From Candidatus Stackebrandtia faecavium (lineage in GTDB: Bacteria > Actinomycetota > Actinomycetes > Mycobacteriales > Micromonosporaceae), in assembly GCA_019112895.1 (NCBI GenBank), contig DXIM01000169.1, positions 1 to 43,760 on the forward strand: a stretch of DNA of 43,760 bases, given 5' to 3'. Position 1 is the first letter of the stretch. Each line of letters opens with the position of its first letter. Below the pieces are notes generated by a model. The model had not been told where the DNA came from. It was given only the letters and a program-made list of their open reading frames with translations, and ran no database searches. Made by a program: the position numbers and the translations under genes. Below are positions 1 to 9,253 of this stretch, piece by piece.

Positions 1-158
1 TCCAGGACCGTGGCGGCGACGACGATGATCAGCCAGAACAGCAGCACCCACCAAGGCGCGGCAGTGTCGGGCCCATTGATGGCCTCACCAGCCAGCTGCC
101 ATATCGGCAGGGTGAGCAGGCCGGCGGCGAATATCGCGATCGGGCGCCAGGTGATCAT
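1..158 (-). CDS. DUF58 domain protein, N-terminal part (runs off left edge)
   Basis: Only the first 52 codons are inside the window. The reading starts at an ATG that overlaps the TGA stop of moxR (ATGA), so the two are translationally coupled. It encodes MITWRPIAIFAAGLLTLP, then a second hydrophobic stretch around WWVLLFWLIIVVAATVL. Two membrane segments at the N-terminus directly downstream of a MoxR ATPase are typical of DUF58 proteins, which pair with MoxR in presumed chaperone or metal-insertion complexes. The DUF58 domain itself lies outside the window, so the family call rests on context and the two N-terminal helices. Confidence 0.7.
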   Translation of the reverse strand, partial: MITWRPIAIFAAGLLTLPIWQLAGEAINGPDTAAPWWVLLFWLIIVVAATVL

Positions 159-1135
159 CGCGGCGTCGGCACTGTGGCCAGTAGGGAGTTGAGGACGTCG
201 TCGGCGGTGATGCCTTCGAGTTCGGCTTCGGGCCGCACGAGAACGCGGTGTCGCAGCGTCGCGTGGGTCAGGGCCTTGACGTCGTCCGGTGTGACGTAGT
301 TGCGTCCGGCGAGCCACGCCCAGGCTTTGCTGACGGCCAGCAGGGCAGTGGCGGCGCGCGGGGACGCACCCAACGCCAACGACGGGGATTGTCGGGTGGC
401 GCGGCATAGATCGACGATGTAGCTGAGCACCCCGTCCGCGACCTGGGCCTTGTCGACGGCGCGCTGCGCGGCTTGCAACTGGGCGGCCCCGGCGACGGGT
501 CGAACACCGGCGGCGGCGAGGTCGTGCGGGTTGAAGCCGTTGTTGTGGTTGCGCAGGATCGTGATCTCGTCGTGCCGCTGCGGCGTCTCGATTGTCAGTT
601 TGAGGAGGAAACGGTCGAGCTGGGCCTCGGGCAGAGGATAGGTGCCTTCCTGCTCGACCGGGTTTTGGGTGGCGGCGACGCAGAATGGTTGCGGCAGCGG
701 CCGCGGGGTTCCTTCGATCGTGACCTGTCGTTCTTCCATGACTTCCAGAAGCGCGGCCTGCGTCTTCGGCGGGGTCCGGTTGATTTCGTCGGCCAGCAGC
801 AGGTTCGTGAAGACGGGTCCGTTGCGGAATTCGAATTTGCCGGAGTGCGAGTCGTATATGAGCGAGCCGGTGACGTCGCCGGGCATGAGGTCGGGGGTGA
901 ACTGCAGTCGTTTATTGTCCAGCGACAGTGCCGTGGACAGGGCACGCACGAGCAGGGTCTTGGCGACACCGGGCACGCCTTCCAGCAGTACATGTCCGCG
1001 ACACAGCAACGTGATGACTAGGCCGGAGATCGTCGCGTCTTGACCGATGACGACTTTGCTTACTTCCTGCCGAAGCAGCCCGAGTGCTTCGCGTGCAGCC
1101 GCTTCGTCGGGCTGGGTCGTGGCTGTTTCGTTCAC
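155..1135 (-). CDS. MoxR family AAA+ ATPase
   Basis: A 326-residue AAA+ ATPase of the MoxR family, thought to act as a chaperone in assembly or metal insertion of partner complexes. Walker A is GVPGVAKT at residues 53-60. Walker B is in LLLADEINR, followed by the sensor region VAATQNPVEQEGTYPLPEAQ and the arginine-containing LDRF motif, all typical of MoxR. The start is GTG at 1135, overlapping the stop of the DUF4350 gene upstream (GTGA). The stop overlaps the DUF58 start downstream. Position in a DUF4129-DUF4350-MoxR-DUF58 chain matches the arrangement common in actinobacteria. The physiological substrate is not known from sequence. Confidence 0.95.
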   Translation of the reverse strand: MNETATTQPDEAAAREALGLLRQEVSKVVIGQDATISGLVITLLCRGHVLLEGVPGVAKTLLVRALSTALSLDNKRLQFTPDLMPGDVTGSLIYDSHSGKFEFRNGPVFTNLLLADEINRTPPKTQAALLEVMEERQVTIEGTPRPLPQPFCVAATQNPVEQEGTYPLPEAQLDRFLLKLTIETPQRHDEITILRNHNNGFNPHDLAAAGVRPVAGAAQLQAAQRAVDKAQVADGVLSYIVDLCRATRQSPSLALGASPRAATALLAVSKAWAWLAGRNYVTPDDVKALTHATLRHRVLVRPEAELEGITADDVLNSLLATVPTPR

Positions 1136-2439
1136 GTATTTCTCCCTTGTGGGCTGGCGTTCTCCACTGCTGCGACGAGTGCGTCGATAGCCTGTGTGAT
1201 CTCCAGCAGTTCCTGTTCATCGTTCGCGATGCGACTGTATAGTATGGACTCAATATCCGGTTCGGGCCAACCGATCCGATGGCTCACGGCCGCAACGACT
1301 TCCGCCTCAGTTGCCTGGCTCGACAGTCGCAGCGGCTGCCGGATCCGTCGCAAGGCACCCGCCCGCAATGCGCGAAGGCTCTGTTCGTAGGCGTGTGCAC
1401 GTCGGTACAGCCGCGCCCGGCCGTAGACCTTCTCCGCGGCGGGGGCCGTCACCGGAAGAGGCTCGGTGATCGGGGCGCCCAAGCGACGTCCCTTGCTCAA
1501 CGCCACCATGACACCGACGAGCAACGCACCGATCATCGCCGCCCAAAACCATGACGGCAACGCCGAATAGATCGGCGCCGGTTCGCCCGCCTCCGGATAC
1601 TGGATCGGACGTCGGCTCGGCGACTCGTTGTGCGACTGCGGCTCCTCTTCCTCGTCACTGCGCTGCGGCTGCGGCGTATCTTCATGCTGGTCGAGCCACA
1701 CGACGCTGCTGTTGGCGCCGAGCAGGCCGGTCGCCAACTGCGCATTGCCGTCCTGACCGATGAACTCGTTGCTGAAAACGTCGGGAGAGCCCGCCACGAA
1801 ATAGGACGTGTCGACGCCCTCGTACCCCATGAGGCTGCCGCCGTAACACGCATTCCACTCGTCGCCGCCCAGCGGCTCGTACCTGGTGCGAAAGATCGCC
1901 GCGTCGCCCGCGTCCAGGGCCGCAGACAGCTCGCAAGCCTCGCCGTCCCCGGAAGTCGGTGCCACCGTCTTGGTCGCGATGCGGCTTTCACTCTTGCGCA
2001 ATCCGATGTCGGCGAGGAATTCGCGCTCCGGCTGGACCGCGACGATCCGCAGGTTCGACGCCGTGGCCACCGACCGCAGCATGCGCATGTCTTCGTAGTT
2101 GAAGAACTGCGTCGCGGGCAGAAACAGCGTCGTGTCGCCTTCGGACGCCCGCGTGAACGCGTCCTGCGCCGTGGTGAACCGCTCCACGCTGACGCCCTGC
2201 TCGGTCAACAGCCCCTGGAGCCGCGAACCGCCGTGCTCGTCCCCGCCGTTCGGGGACAGGAAGGTTTCGCTGGAGGGATGCGGCGCTTCGATCACCGCGG
2301 CGACCGTCGTGAACCCCAACAGGAGCACGACGACGCCGATCGGTATCAGTAGCCGTACCCACCTCATCCGGTTGCGGGGACGCGCGGCGGTAGCGTCACC
2401 TTCGCTCGGCGGCGGAGACACAGTGGCGGTCTCGGTCAC
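1132..2439 (-). CDS. DUF4350 domain membrane protein
   Basis: A 435-residue protein with a cytoplasmic N-terminal tail rich in Pro and Ser, a first membrane helix at about residues 28-50 (VRLLIPIGVVVLLLGFTTVA), a long extracytoplasmic domain, and a second helix near residues 295-318 (FWAAMIGALLVGVMVALSK) followed by a roughly 110-residue basic cytoplasmic tail. The extracellular part (SPNGGDEHGGSRLQGLLTEQG) is the region usually assigned to DUF4350. The start is GTG at 2439, overlapping the upstream DUF4129 stop. It belongs to the MoxR operon; its role is unknown, probably as a membrane partner of the MoxR/DUF58 complex. Confidence 0.85.
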   Translation of the reverse strand: MTETATVSPPPSEGDATAARPRNRMRWVRLLIPIGVVVLLLGFTTVAAVIEAPHPSSETFLSPNGGDEHGGSRLQGLLTEQGVSVERFTTAQDAFTRASEGDTTLFLPATQFFNYEDMRMLRSVATASNLRIVAVQPEREFLADIGLRKSESRIATKTVAPTSGDGEACELSAALDAGDAAIFRTRYEPLGGDEWNACYGGSLMGYEGVDTSYFVAGSPDVFSNEFIGQDGNAQLATGLLGANSSVVWLDQHEDTPQPQRSDEEEEPQSHNESPSRRPIQYPEAGEPAPIYSALPSWFWAAMIGALLVGVMVALSKGRRLGAPITEPLPVTAPAAEKVYGRARLYRRAHAYEQSLRALRAGALRRIRQPLRLSSQATEAEVVAAVSHRIGWPEPDIESILYSRIANDEQELLEITQAIDALVAAVENASPQGRNT

Positions 2440-3011
2440 GGCGCCTCCATGAATACTGTCGCCGACTCGTGGACTATGCCCGCGTAAGCGATGACCTCGG
2501 TGCGGATGTCACGCATGCGAGCGGCCTGGTCGAGATGCATCTCGTAACCGCCGTACCAGGCGTCGGAGAAGATGCGCGCAGCTTCGGTCAGCATCCCGGA
2601 TGCGGGAGGTACGGCGTCGCCCGCGGCCGTGGCCAATTCCGTGACCGTCCAGCCCGGGTGATTCTCGATGACGTTGCGCTCCACCAATTCACGCACCATC
2701 AGACGCAGCCATTCGCGAACCGCTTCCTTGTAGTGTCCGGCGCCCATCAGTTGCTGCGCGCGGGCCAGGAGCGCGTCCGAAGGCATGTCGGGCAGCGCCT
2801 CGTCGTCGGCTTCCGCCGTGACGACGATCGGCTCCGCCGGCTTGAGCTTCTTCTTGCCCTTCTCCCAACGGAACCAACGCTGATACAGGCCGGGCTGCAG
2901 CAGTACACCGATCAGCACACCAAGCAGGAACAGGCAGAGGCCAAGCATGCCGAGTCCTCCGGGAAACCAGTCACCGATATTGGCGACAGTGCGTGTCCAC
3001 CAGTCGGTCAT
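2436..3011 (-). CDS. DUF4129 domain membrane protein
   Basis: A 191-residue protein with one membrane helix at about residues 18-41 (GGLGMLGLCLFLLGVLIGVLL), a basic linker, and a C-terminal domain of about 100 residues. That domain contains the DUF4129-type pattern YKEAVREWLRLMVREL and later FSDAWYGGYEM. DUF4129 proteins accompany MoxR/DUF58 genes and DUF4350 in actinobacteria; their biochemical function is not established. The ATG start at 3011 overlaps the stop of the upstream membrane-protein gene (ATGA), and the stop overlaps the next gene, so the whole set is probably one translationally coupled transcript. Confidence 0.85.
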   Translation of the reverse strand: MTDWWTRTVANIGDWFPGGLGMLGLCLFLLGVLIGVLLQPGLYQRWFRWEKGKKKLKPAEPIVVTAEADDEALPDMPSDALLARAQQLMGAGHYKEAVREWLRLMVRELVERNVIENHPGWTVTELATAAGDAVPPASGMLTEAARIFSDAWYGGYEMHLDQAARMRDIRTEVIAYAGIVHESATVFMEAP

Positions 3012-3865
3012 CGTGTCTCCGCTGCGGCCAGGTTGATGGGTTCGTTGCGGGCCTGCATCCGTGACACGGCGATGTCGAGTCCCTCAGTGCGCACTCGGGC
3101 TTCGAAATATATTGCGGCGTCCACGCACGCCATCATCGCGTACGCGGCCGTGTTGACGACAAGGTAGGCCAGTCCCAGCAGGATCAGGAAATTATCGAAC
3201 AGGAACGACGAGAAATCGATGATGTTGGACTGAACCAACATGATGGCGCCGAGTGTGATCGCGCCGCGCACGAGCAGCCACGTGCAGTACGACAGCAGCC
3301 GTACGTAACCGGTGCGCCCCATCGAGCTTTTCGCGAGTCGAAGTGACCGACCGAACGCGCGCAACGGATCCGGCGACTCGGTGATCATCACGGGGATGAC
3401 GAGCCCGAACAGGAAGAACACGATGAACCACGGCAGGAAGCACAGCATGGCCGCAATCCCGCCCAAAACGGCCAGTACCAGCGCCGCTGACACGCCGAAC
3501 CGCCATTGCCGCGAGGTTAGGGTCGACACCGGCAACTGGGCCGGATCCTTGCCGGCCAAGGATTCCCCGGCGGTGCGGGTCGCGACGGCAGACAGCAGCG
3601 AGATGATGAACAGTTCCGACGTCAAGGCGACGACGATCCACATCCACGTGAGCGACATGTCCCCGATGATCTCGCCCTGGTACTGCGGCAGTACGGCGTC
3701 GATGGTGAGGACCCGAAGCGCGGTCATGACGATCTGCTCGAGGAACGCCAGCGTCAACGACATGCCCAACAGCACCTGCCAGCGGCTGCGCAATAGGCCG
3801 GTTGCGGCGTCCAGCAGCTCTCCGATCGTCATTGGACGCAGAGGGAGGACTGGCGAGCCGCTCAT
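3008..3865 (-). CDS. Polytopic membrane protein of the MoxR operon
   Basis: A protein of about 285 residues with roughly six hydrophobic segments and the N-terminal pattern LRPMTIGELLDAATGLLRSRWQ. That pattern resembles the glycerophosphodiester-phosphodiesterase membrane-domain family (GDPD-like integral membrane proteins without catalytic residues) found at the head of such operons. I choose the ATG at 3865 because AAAGGAG lies four bases upstream. A TTG at 3895 in the same frame would absorb that ribosome binding site and is unlikely. It is the first gene of the minus-strand operon. Function unknown. Confidence 0.8.
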   Translation of the reverse strand: MSGSPVLPLRPMTIGELLDAATGLLRSRWQVLLGMSLTLAFLEQIVMTALRVLTIDAVLPQYQGEIIGDMSLTWMWIVVALTSELFIISLLSAVATRTAGESLAGKDPAQLPVSTLTSRQWRFGVSAALVLAVLGGIAAMLCFLPWFIVFFLFGLVIPVMITESPDPLRAFGRSLRLAKSSMGRTGYVRLLSYCTWLLVRGAITLGAIMLVQSNIIDFSSFLFDNFLILLGLAYLVVNTAAYAMMACVDAAIYFEARVRTEGLDIAVSRMQARNEPINLAAAETR

Positions 3866-4176
3866 CGGACTCCTTTTAGTAGGTCTTGGCGTCAAGTCGG
3901 GCCGAATTCATATTGCCATGCGAAGCAAACCCGATCCGAGCCCGCGGCGGGCGCGCGAAGCCTTCAACGCTGGTCGCGGATACCATCGACGCACAATGAC
4001 GCCCCCGGAACAATCCAGTTGGGTCGAACAGTCCAAGTGAACCTGTACGAACGGCGAGGATCGCTGGCCGTGTGGCCGTGTCGGCACAGCGGAACCGGTG
4101 GCTCCTTCGGTAGCAATATGCTGCGAAGCTAAGGTCAAAGATTCAAATTTCCACGCAGGATGGAAGCATAGGTGAC
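3866..4176. promoter_or_regulatory. Divergent intergenic region between MoxR operon and mtrA
   Basis: About 310 bases separate the divergently transcribed MoxR operon and mtrA, so promoters for both must lie here. No long reading frame is convincing. A TATGCT at about 4118-4123 is a possible -10 element for mtrA, but I see no good -35 at the right distance. An AGGTGAC ribosome binding site immediately precedes the mtrA ATG. Confidence 0.4.
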
Positions 4177-4866
4177 ATGAGAGCAAGGGTATTGGTGGTC
4201 GACGACGACCCCGCGCTGGCAGAGATGCTCGGCATCGTCCTTCGTACGGAGGGGTTCACTCCAGTTTTCGTCACCGATGGCGAACAGGCGCTGGAGGCGT
4301 TTCACGAGCACCGTCCCGACATTGTGTTGTTGGACCTCATGTTGCCCGGCATGAGCGGCATCGACGTGTGTAAAGCGATTCGGACCGAATCGGGTGTGCC
4401 CGTAGTGATGTTGACGGCGAAGAGCGACACCGTGGATGTCGTGCTCGGTCTCGAGTCCGGCGCGGACGACTACATCATCAAGCCGTTCAAACCGAAGGAA
4501 CTCGTCGCGCGCATGCGCGCCCGCCTGCGCCGCGGCGACGACGTGGCCCCGGAACGATTGCAGATTGGCCGCCCGGGTCTGCAGGTGTCGATCGATGTGC
4601 CCGCCCACAGCGCGACCCTCAATGGCGTCGAGGTGAAGCTGACTCCGCTGGAGTTCGACCTGTTGGTGGCGCTGGCCCGTAAACCGCGGCAGGTTTTCAC
4701 CCGGGAAGTGTTGTTGGAGCAGGTGTGGGGTTACCGCCACGCCGCGGACACGCGGCTGGTGAACGTCCACGTGCAACGTCTACGCGCGAAGATCGAGCCG
4801 GATCCGGAGAACCCGCAGCTCATCCAGACGGTCCGCGGCGTCGGCTATAAGGCGGGGACGGCCTAA
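4177..4866 (+). CDS. mtrA: Response regulator MtrA
   Basis: A 229-residue OmpR/PhoB-type response regulator, cytoplasmic, which in actinobacteria couples cell-cycle and cell-wall homeostasis to MtrB signalling. The receiver domain shows the acidic pair D9/D10, phosphoacceptor D53 (LLDLMLPG), T80 and K102 (IIKPFKP). The C-terminal winged helix covers about residues 130-227 (LTPLEFDLLVALARKPRQVF, then VNVHVQRLRAKIEPDPENP). Length equals the usual MtrA length. The start ATG has AGGTGAC just upstream. The TAA stop directly abuts the TTG start of mtrB, implying coupled translation. Identity is supported by the downstream mtrB-lpqB order. Confidence 0.97.
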   Translation: MRARVLVVDDDPALAEMLGIVLRTEGFTPVFVTDGEQALEAFHEHRPDIVLLDLMLPGMSGIDVCKAIRTESGVPVVMLTAKSDTVDVVLGLESGADDYIIKPFKPKELVARMRARLRRGDDVAPERLQIGRPGLQVSIDVPAHSATLNGVEVKLTPLEFDLLVALARKPRQVFTREVLLEQVWGYRHAADTRLVNVHVQRLRAKIEPDPENPQLIQTVRGVGYKAGTA

Positions 4867-6528
4867 TTGACGCCCCAAGGCGGCCGGTTGATCGCGTTCA
4901 CGCGCACGGCGGTGCGTCGCTGTAAGGAATTCGGCGGCCGTGCGCTGGGTCTTATTGCCCGGGCAACGGCCCCCGCCCGTAGGGCTTTTCGTCGTTCGCT
5001 TCAGCTGCGTGTCGTGACCGCGACGCTCGTGGCGTCGGCCGTCTTGGTCGTAATCTTCAGTTTTGTCGTCGCCACGAGCATCACCGGTGGTCTGATCGAT
5101 AGCCGCCTCGATTCGGCTTTGGATCAGGTCACCGACGCACGTGGTGAGGTGGTGCAGAGCCTGAATCAGGTCGTGTCGCCGGACGACCCGACGCTGAAGA
5201 ACAAGATGTCGGCGATCGTCGCGGAGCAAAGCGGAAGCGAGGAGAGCCCTCAGCGTCCGACGGTGCTGTTGCGGACCGCCGCCGGCAATGTCGTGGAGTC
5301 GCGGCCGACGAAACGCGACACAATCGAACCGGCCATTCCCGAAGAGATCGTCTCCGATGTGGATTCCGGCTGGTTGAGTTACCAGTATTCGACCGTGAAT
5401 CCGGACGGTCAGGGCGAACGGCCGTTTCTGATCGTGGGCACACCCGCCTACACCGACCGCATCGACTACGAGCTGTATTACCTGTTCCCTCTCGACACGG
5501 AGACGGCCGCGACGGAGCTGGTGCGCACCACGCTGATCGTGTCCGGAACGACCCTGGTGCTCATGTTGGGGGTGATCGCCTGGCTCGTTACCCGGATCGT
5601 GGCCACGCCTGTGCGGCTCGCGGCCCGCACCGCGCAGCGGTTGTCGGCTGGGCTGCTGCATGAACGGATGACGGTGAAGGGCGCCGACGACCTGGCCCGT
5701 CTGGCGGGCTCGTTCAACCTCATGGCCGAGAATCTGCATCAACAGATCATGAGACTGGAGGAGATGTCGCGGTTGCAGCGGCGCTTCACCTCCGACGTGT
5801 CCCATGAGTTGCGCACCCCGTTGACGACGGTGCGCATGGCCGCGGACCTGCTGCACGACTCCCGCGAGGACTTCCCGGAGGCGGCGGCCCGCAGCGCGGA
5901 GCTGCTGCAGGACGAGCTCGATCGCTTCGAGGACCTGCTGGGGGATCTGCTCGAGATCAGCCGTTTCGACGCCGGTTTCGCAGCCCTGGATACCGAGCCG
6001 GTCGAGGTCGCGCCGATCGTGGAGGCCGTGGTCGAGTCTTTCGAAGCGCTCGCCACCAGCTGTAATGTCGATGTGCGTGTGCATTTGCCTGCCGATTCGG
6101 TGGTGGCGGAGATCGATGCGCGCCGTGTGCAGCGGGTGCTGCGCAACCTTGTCGGCAATGCGATCGAACACGCTGAGGCTCAACCGGTGTGCATCGTGGT
6201 GTCGGCGTCGTCGACGGTCGTGTCGATCGTCGTGCGGGACCGCGGCGTAGGTTTGAAGCCCGGAGAGGAGAAACTGGTGTTCAACCGCTTCTGGCGTTCC
6301 GACCCGTCGCGCGCGAGGCAGACGGGCGGCACCGGTCTGGGGCTTTCCATCAGTGCCGACGACGCCAAGCTCCATAATGGTCAACTTGACGCCTCTGGCG
6401 AACCCGGAAACGGCAGCGTGTTCCGGCTCAGCCTGCCGCTGCGTTCCGGCGACCGAGTCCTCACGCATGCGCTGCCGCTGGACACCTCCGCTGACCCCTG
6501 CTCGAGGACCGACAATGACGACGTCTAG
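4867..6528 (+). CDS. mtrB: Sensor histidine kinase MtrB
   Basis: A 553-residue membrane histidine kinase, partner of MtrA. The first helix is at about residues 48-70, followed by an extracytoplasmic sensor domain, a second helix at about 218-245 (TTLIVSGTTLVLMLGVIAWL), a HAMP linker, and the dimerisation domain with H313 in DVSHELRTPL. The ATP-binding domain has the N box (LRNLVGNAIEHA), G1 (VRDRGVGL), F box (FNRFWR) and G2 (GGTGLGLS). The start is taken as the TTG directly after the mtrA stop; a further TTG seven codons later is an alternative and neither has a strong ribosome binding site. The 3-prime end overlaps lpqB by 14 bases. Confidence 0.95.
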   Translation: MTPQGGRLIAFTRTAVRRCKEFGGRALGLIARATAPARRAFRRSLQLRVVTATLVASAVLVVIFSFVVATSITGGLIDSRLDSALDQVTDARGEVVQSLNQVVSPDDPTLKNKMSAIVAEQSGSEESPQRPTVLLRTAAGNVVESRPTKRDTIEPAIPEEIVSDVDSGWLSYQYSTVNPDGQGERPFLIVGTPAYTDRIDYELYYLFPLDTETAATELVRTTLIVSGTTLVLMLGVIAWLVTRIVATPVRLAARTAQRLSAGLLHERMTVKGADDLARLAGSFNLMAENLHQQIMRLEEMSRLQRRFTSDVSHELRTPLTTVRMAADLLHDSREDFPEAAARSAELLQDELDRFEDLLGDLLEISRFDAGFAALDTEPVEVAPIVEAVVESFEALATSCNVDVRVHLPADSVVAEIDARRVQRVLRNLVGNAIEHAEAQPVCIVVSASSTVVSIVVRDRGVGLKPGEEKLVFNRFWRSDPSRARQTGGTGLGLSISADDAKLHNGQLDASGEPGNGSVFRLSLPLRSGDRVLTHALPLDTSADPCSRTDNDDV

Positions 6529-8269
6529 AGCCTGGTTGCTGGCCCCACTCGCGGCGCTCCTCGTGATCGCCGGTTGCGGGGTGCCCACTTCCGGCCCCAC
6601 GACCCGGGTGGAGCAGGTGCCTGACGATGTCGGCGGTGCGTACCAGGAAGTGGATCCGTTGCTGCCCACCAATAACGCCGAAGAGACCGTGGAGGCGTTC
6701 TTGGGGGCCTCGGCCGGCGATTGGAGCAGTCGGGACGACCGGCTCAAGGAGTTCACCGAGAAGGGCGGCACCCCCTGGTCGGAGCTCGAATCCGGTAACC
6801 GGTTGATCCGCATCGATAGCGACGGCATCGACTTGAAGGACGATGCCAACGTGACCTCGGCGCATGTCGAGGTCACCGGAACCATCGTCGGGACGTACCG
6901 CACCGACGGCCAGATGGTGCGGTACACCGGCGACGAGAAGAAATACTCCGAGGTCTTCGACCTGGTGCGTGACGATGTCTCCGAGGTTTGGCGGATAACG
7001 AATCCGCCGGAGCAGGTCGTGATGTCGTCGGCGGCGTTCGCGGAACGTTACGAGACACGGCCGATCTATTTTCCCGCTAAGGGCGGGACGAAGACGCTGG
7101 TGCCTGACGTGCGGTGGATGCCGACCAGCATCGCTAAGGCCCAGGAGCGTTACAGCCAGTTGCTTGACTGGTTGCTGTCCGGGCCCTCCGACGGCATCGC
7201 CGCTAGCGTTCACAGTGCCTTTCCGAGCGGCACCACCCGCAAGTCCGTGACTGTCGACGAGTCCACGGTCAGCGTCGACATTTCGACCGAGGCCGCGTCC
7301 CAGGAGCTGGGGGCGCCGTCGACCATGAGCGCCCAGGTCGCATGGAGCCTGAACCTGCAGGAGAAGCAGGAGCTGAGTCTGCTTGTGGAGGGACAGGAGC
7401 GCCAGGCGGAGCTCGTGGAGGAGTGGAGCGACTACAACCACGCCCCCGACGACGACCCGGACGCGCGCGGCAGGGTGTATTTCCTTCACGAGGGGACAGT
7501 CGTGGCCAGCGATACGACCGCCCCGTTCTCGGGGAGCCAATTCGATGGCCTACAACAGGCGAACATCGATCGCTCCGGTCAACGCCTTGCCGGGGTCGCC
7601 AACCTGGGCCGTAGCACGATGGGCGTCGTCGTCGGAGATGACGAGGCTCTCTCCCTGGTCGAGGGCGTGAGCGCGACCTCGCTGTCGGATCCGCAATGGT
7701 TCAGCAGCAAGACGCTTCTGGTCCTGGCCGATGGGAAACCGACCCTGGTGGATATCGAGACCGGCAAGATGTCGTCGCTCGACGTCAAGGGCTCCGGCAA
7801 CGTCACACAGCTGGACTTGTCGCCTGATGGTCGCCGGCTTGCCTATGTCATCAATGGGCGGCCCTATGTCGCGGCCGTGACCGGAGTGGACGGCCTATCG
7901 GTCGATCTAGCGCAGCCCCACCGGGTCGGCATGGGGGTGACGCAGGTGAATGACTTGGCCTGGAGCCAGGAGACGCGGTTGATGGTGATTGCGTCGGTGG
8001 CCGACAGCGACGACTGGCTGTGGGAGTTGTCGATCGATAATGCCTACCAGGAACCGCTGGAGGGTGCGCGCGACAGTGCCGCCGAGGCCGACACGCTTGC
8101 GGTTCGTTGTGGACACCCTAAGAGCACCGACGAGCCCGGGCAGCCCGTCATCGTGGATGTCGGCGGCAGTATTCAGCGGGTATTTTCCGACACTGTCAGG
8201 CCCGTGACTTTGCGGTACGGTGCCGAGATGACTTCGGCCAGTGGGTATTCGCCGTTCACCGCGGGTTAG
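6515..8269 (+). CDS. lpqB: Lipoprotein LpqB
   Basis: A 584-residue lipoprotein that in mycobacteria and streptomycetes associates with MtrB and modulates MtrA activation. The signal peptide MTTSRAWLLAPLAALL ends in the lipobox VIAGC, with C21 as the lipidated cysteine. It is followed by a GerMN-like domain (central region, about 200-320) and a C-terminal beta-propeller-like half (for example LDLSPDGRRLAYVINGRPY). I place the start at the ATG inside the mtrB 3-prime end, because only this start gives a proper lipoprotein signal; the frame is open further upstream but without sense. It is part of the mtrAB-lpqB operon. Confidence 0.95.
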   Translation: MTTSRAWLLAPLAALLVIAGCGVPTSGPTTRVEQVPDDVGGAYQEVDPLLPTNNAEETVEAFLGASAGDWSSRDDRLKEFTEKGGTPWSELESGNRLIRIDSDGIDLKDDANVTSAHVEVTGTIVGTYRTDGQMVRYTGDEKKYSEVFDLVRDDVSEVWRITNPPEQVVMSSAAFAERYETRPIYFPAKGGTKTLVPDVRWMPTSIAKAQERYSQLLDWLLSGPSDGIAASVHSAFPSGTTRKSVTVDESTVSVDISTEAASQELGAPSTMSAQVAWSLNLQEKQELSLLVEGQERQAELVEEWSDYNHAPDDDPDARGRVYFLHEGTVVASDTTAPFSGSQFDGLQQANIDRSGQRLAGVANLGRSTMGVVVGDDEALSLVEGVSATSLSDPQWFSSKTLLVLADGKPTLVDIETGKMSSLDVKGSGNVTQLDLSPDGRRLAYVINGRPYVAAVTGVDGLSVDLAQPHRVGMGVTQVNDLAWSQETRLMVIASVADSDDWLWELSIDNAYQEPLEGARDSAAEADTLAVRCGHPKSTDEPGQPVIVDVGGSIQRVFSDTVRPVTLRYGAEMTSASGYSPFTAG

Positions 8270-8322
8270 CCGCAGCTGAAATCGGCTTGTCGGCCGTGAT
8301 TGTTCGTGCTCAGTTGTTCGAC

Positions 8323-9015
8323 ATGGACTCTGCCTTTATTCGCGCCACGTTCGACCTGTTTGCGCGCCCCCGCGAGTGCCCCGGATGCCCGCCCGGGCTC
8401 GCCCCCGCAGTCCTGCGGCCGTCCGAGATCGTATGCGGCGCATGTCGTCGCGAACTGTCGAGCGTGAATCCGTTGCGTCCGGCGCCGAGCGTGTCCGGCG
8501 TACCGGACTGTGTCGCGGCCGGTGCGTATGCGGGGGCGCTGCGCCAATGCGCAGTCGCCTTCAAGGACCGTGGCCGACCCGAACTGCGTGCACAGCTCGC
8601 GCCGCTGCTGGAGTCTTTGGTGGACGCACTCAGCCCCGGCCCGGTGGTGCTCGTGCCGGTGCCGACCAGTCGGCGTGCCCGCCGTCGCCGCGGCTATTGT
8701 CACGTGACGCTGCTGTGTCGGACCGTGTCGGCGCGCGTACCCCGGGTTTCGGTGGCCGCCGTGCTGTCGAGCCTCGACAAACCCGACTTCTCGGGTCTGG
8801 GGCGGCAACAGCGCCGTGCGGCGGCGGACGCAGCGATGCGGGTGCGGGGCGGACGGTCCGCGGCGAAGGCCACGCGCATCGACCGCGCAAAGACCGCGCT
8901 GTTGCTGGTGGATGACATTGTGACCAGCGGTGCGACGCTGGCTGCTGCGGCGGCACAAATGCGTAACCACCGGCTGATGCCGGACGCGGCGGTCTGTGTG
9001 GCGGCTACCATCTAG
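8323..9015 (+). CDS. ComF family phosphoribosyltransferase-like protein
   Basis: About 230 residues. The N-terminus has a zinc-ribbon-like cysteine set (RECPGC, then CGACRREL). The C-terminal half is a type I phosphoribosyltransferase fold with the PRPP-binding loop LLLVDDIVTSGATL. This is the ComF/GntX family, linked in other bacteria to DNA uptake, although in actinobacteria its role is unproven. The position between lpqB and hpf equals the mycobacterial arrangement (Rv3242c). The start is uncertain: I chose ATG 8323, but a TTG at 8287 in the same frame is possible and neither has a visible ribosome binding site. Confidence 0.85.
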   Translation: MDSAFIRATFDLFARPRECPGCPPGLAPAVLRPSEIVCGACRRELSSVNPLRPAPSVSGVPDCVAAGAYAGALRQCAVAFKDRGRPELRAQLAPLLESLVDALSPGPVVLVPVPTSRRARRRRGYCHVTLLCRTVSARVPRVSVAAVLSSLDKPDFSGLGRQQRRAAADAAMRVRGGRSAAKATRIDRAKTALLLVDDIVTSGATLAAAAAQMRNHRLMPDAAVCVAATI

Positions 9016-9253
9016 AAGTAGACGCACAGTCGAAAATCGGTGGCGCCTTGGGTGGTGACATAAGCCTCAGAAACGGTTAATGTCTAGAACATCTCAAAAA
9101 GGTAACGCCGCAAGGCGCTGTTGGGGCGAAGGGAGATTTTTCCCGTGCCCGCTGCGGGGAATTACGTGAAGTGCGTGGCGAACGCACCAGCGGGACAATC
9201 CGATTCGAGCACACTCCAGTGCAGACACGAGGCGATCGTGTGGGAGGTATGGC
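9016..9253. promoter_or_regulatory. comF-hpf intergenic region
   Basis: A 238-base spacer with no reading frame I can support. It must hold the hpf promoter. Visible structure is small: a near-palindrome ATGTCTAGAACAT around 9080-9092, and an imperfect hairpin around 9105-9120. The hpf ribosome binding site GGGAGG lies at 9242-9247. Confidence 0.35.

Noticed and set aside
4780-6927. 715-codon open frame antisense to mtrB and lpqB
   Set aside because: The translation is His/Arg/Gln-rich with no protein-like pattern, and the plus-strand genes are well supported.
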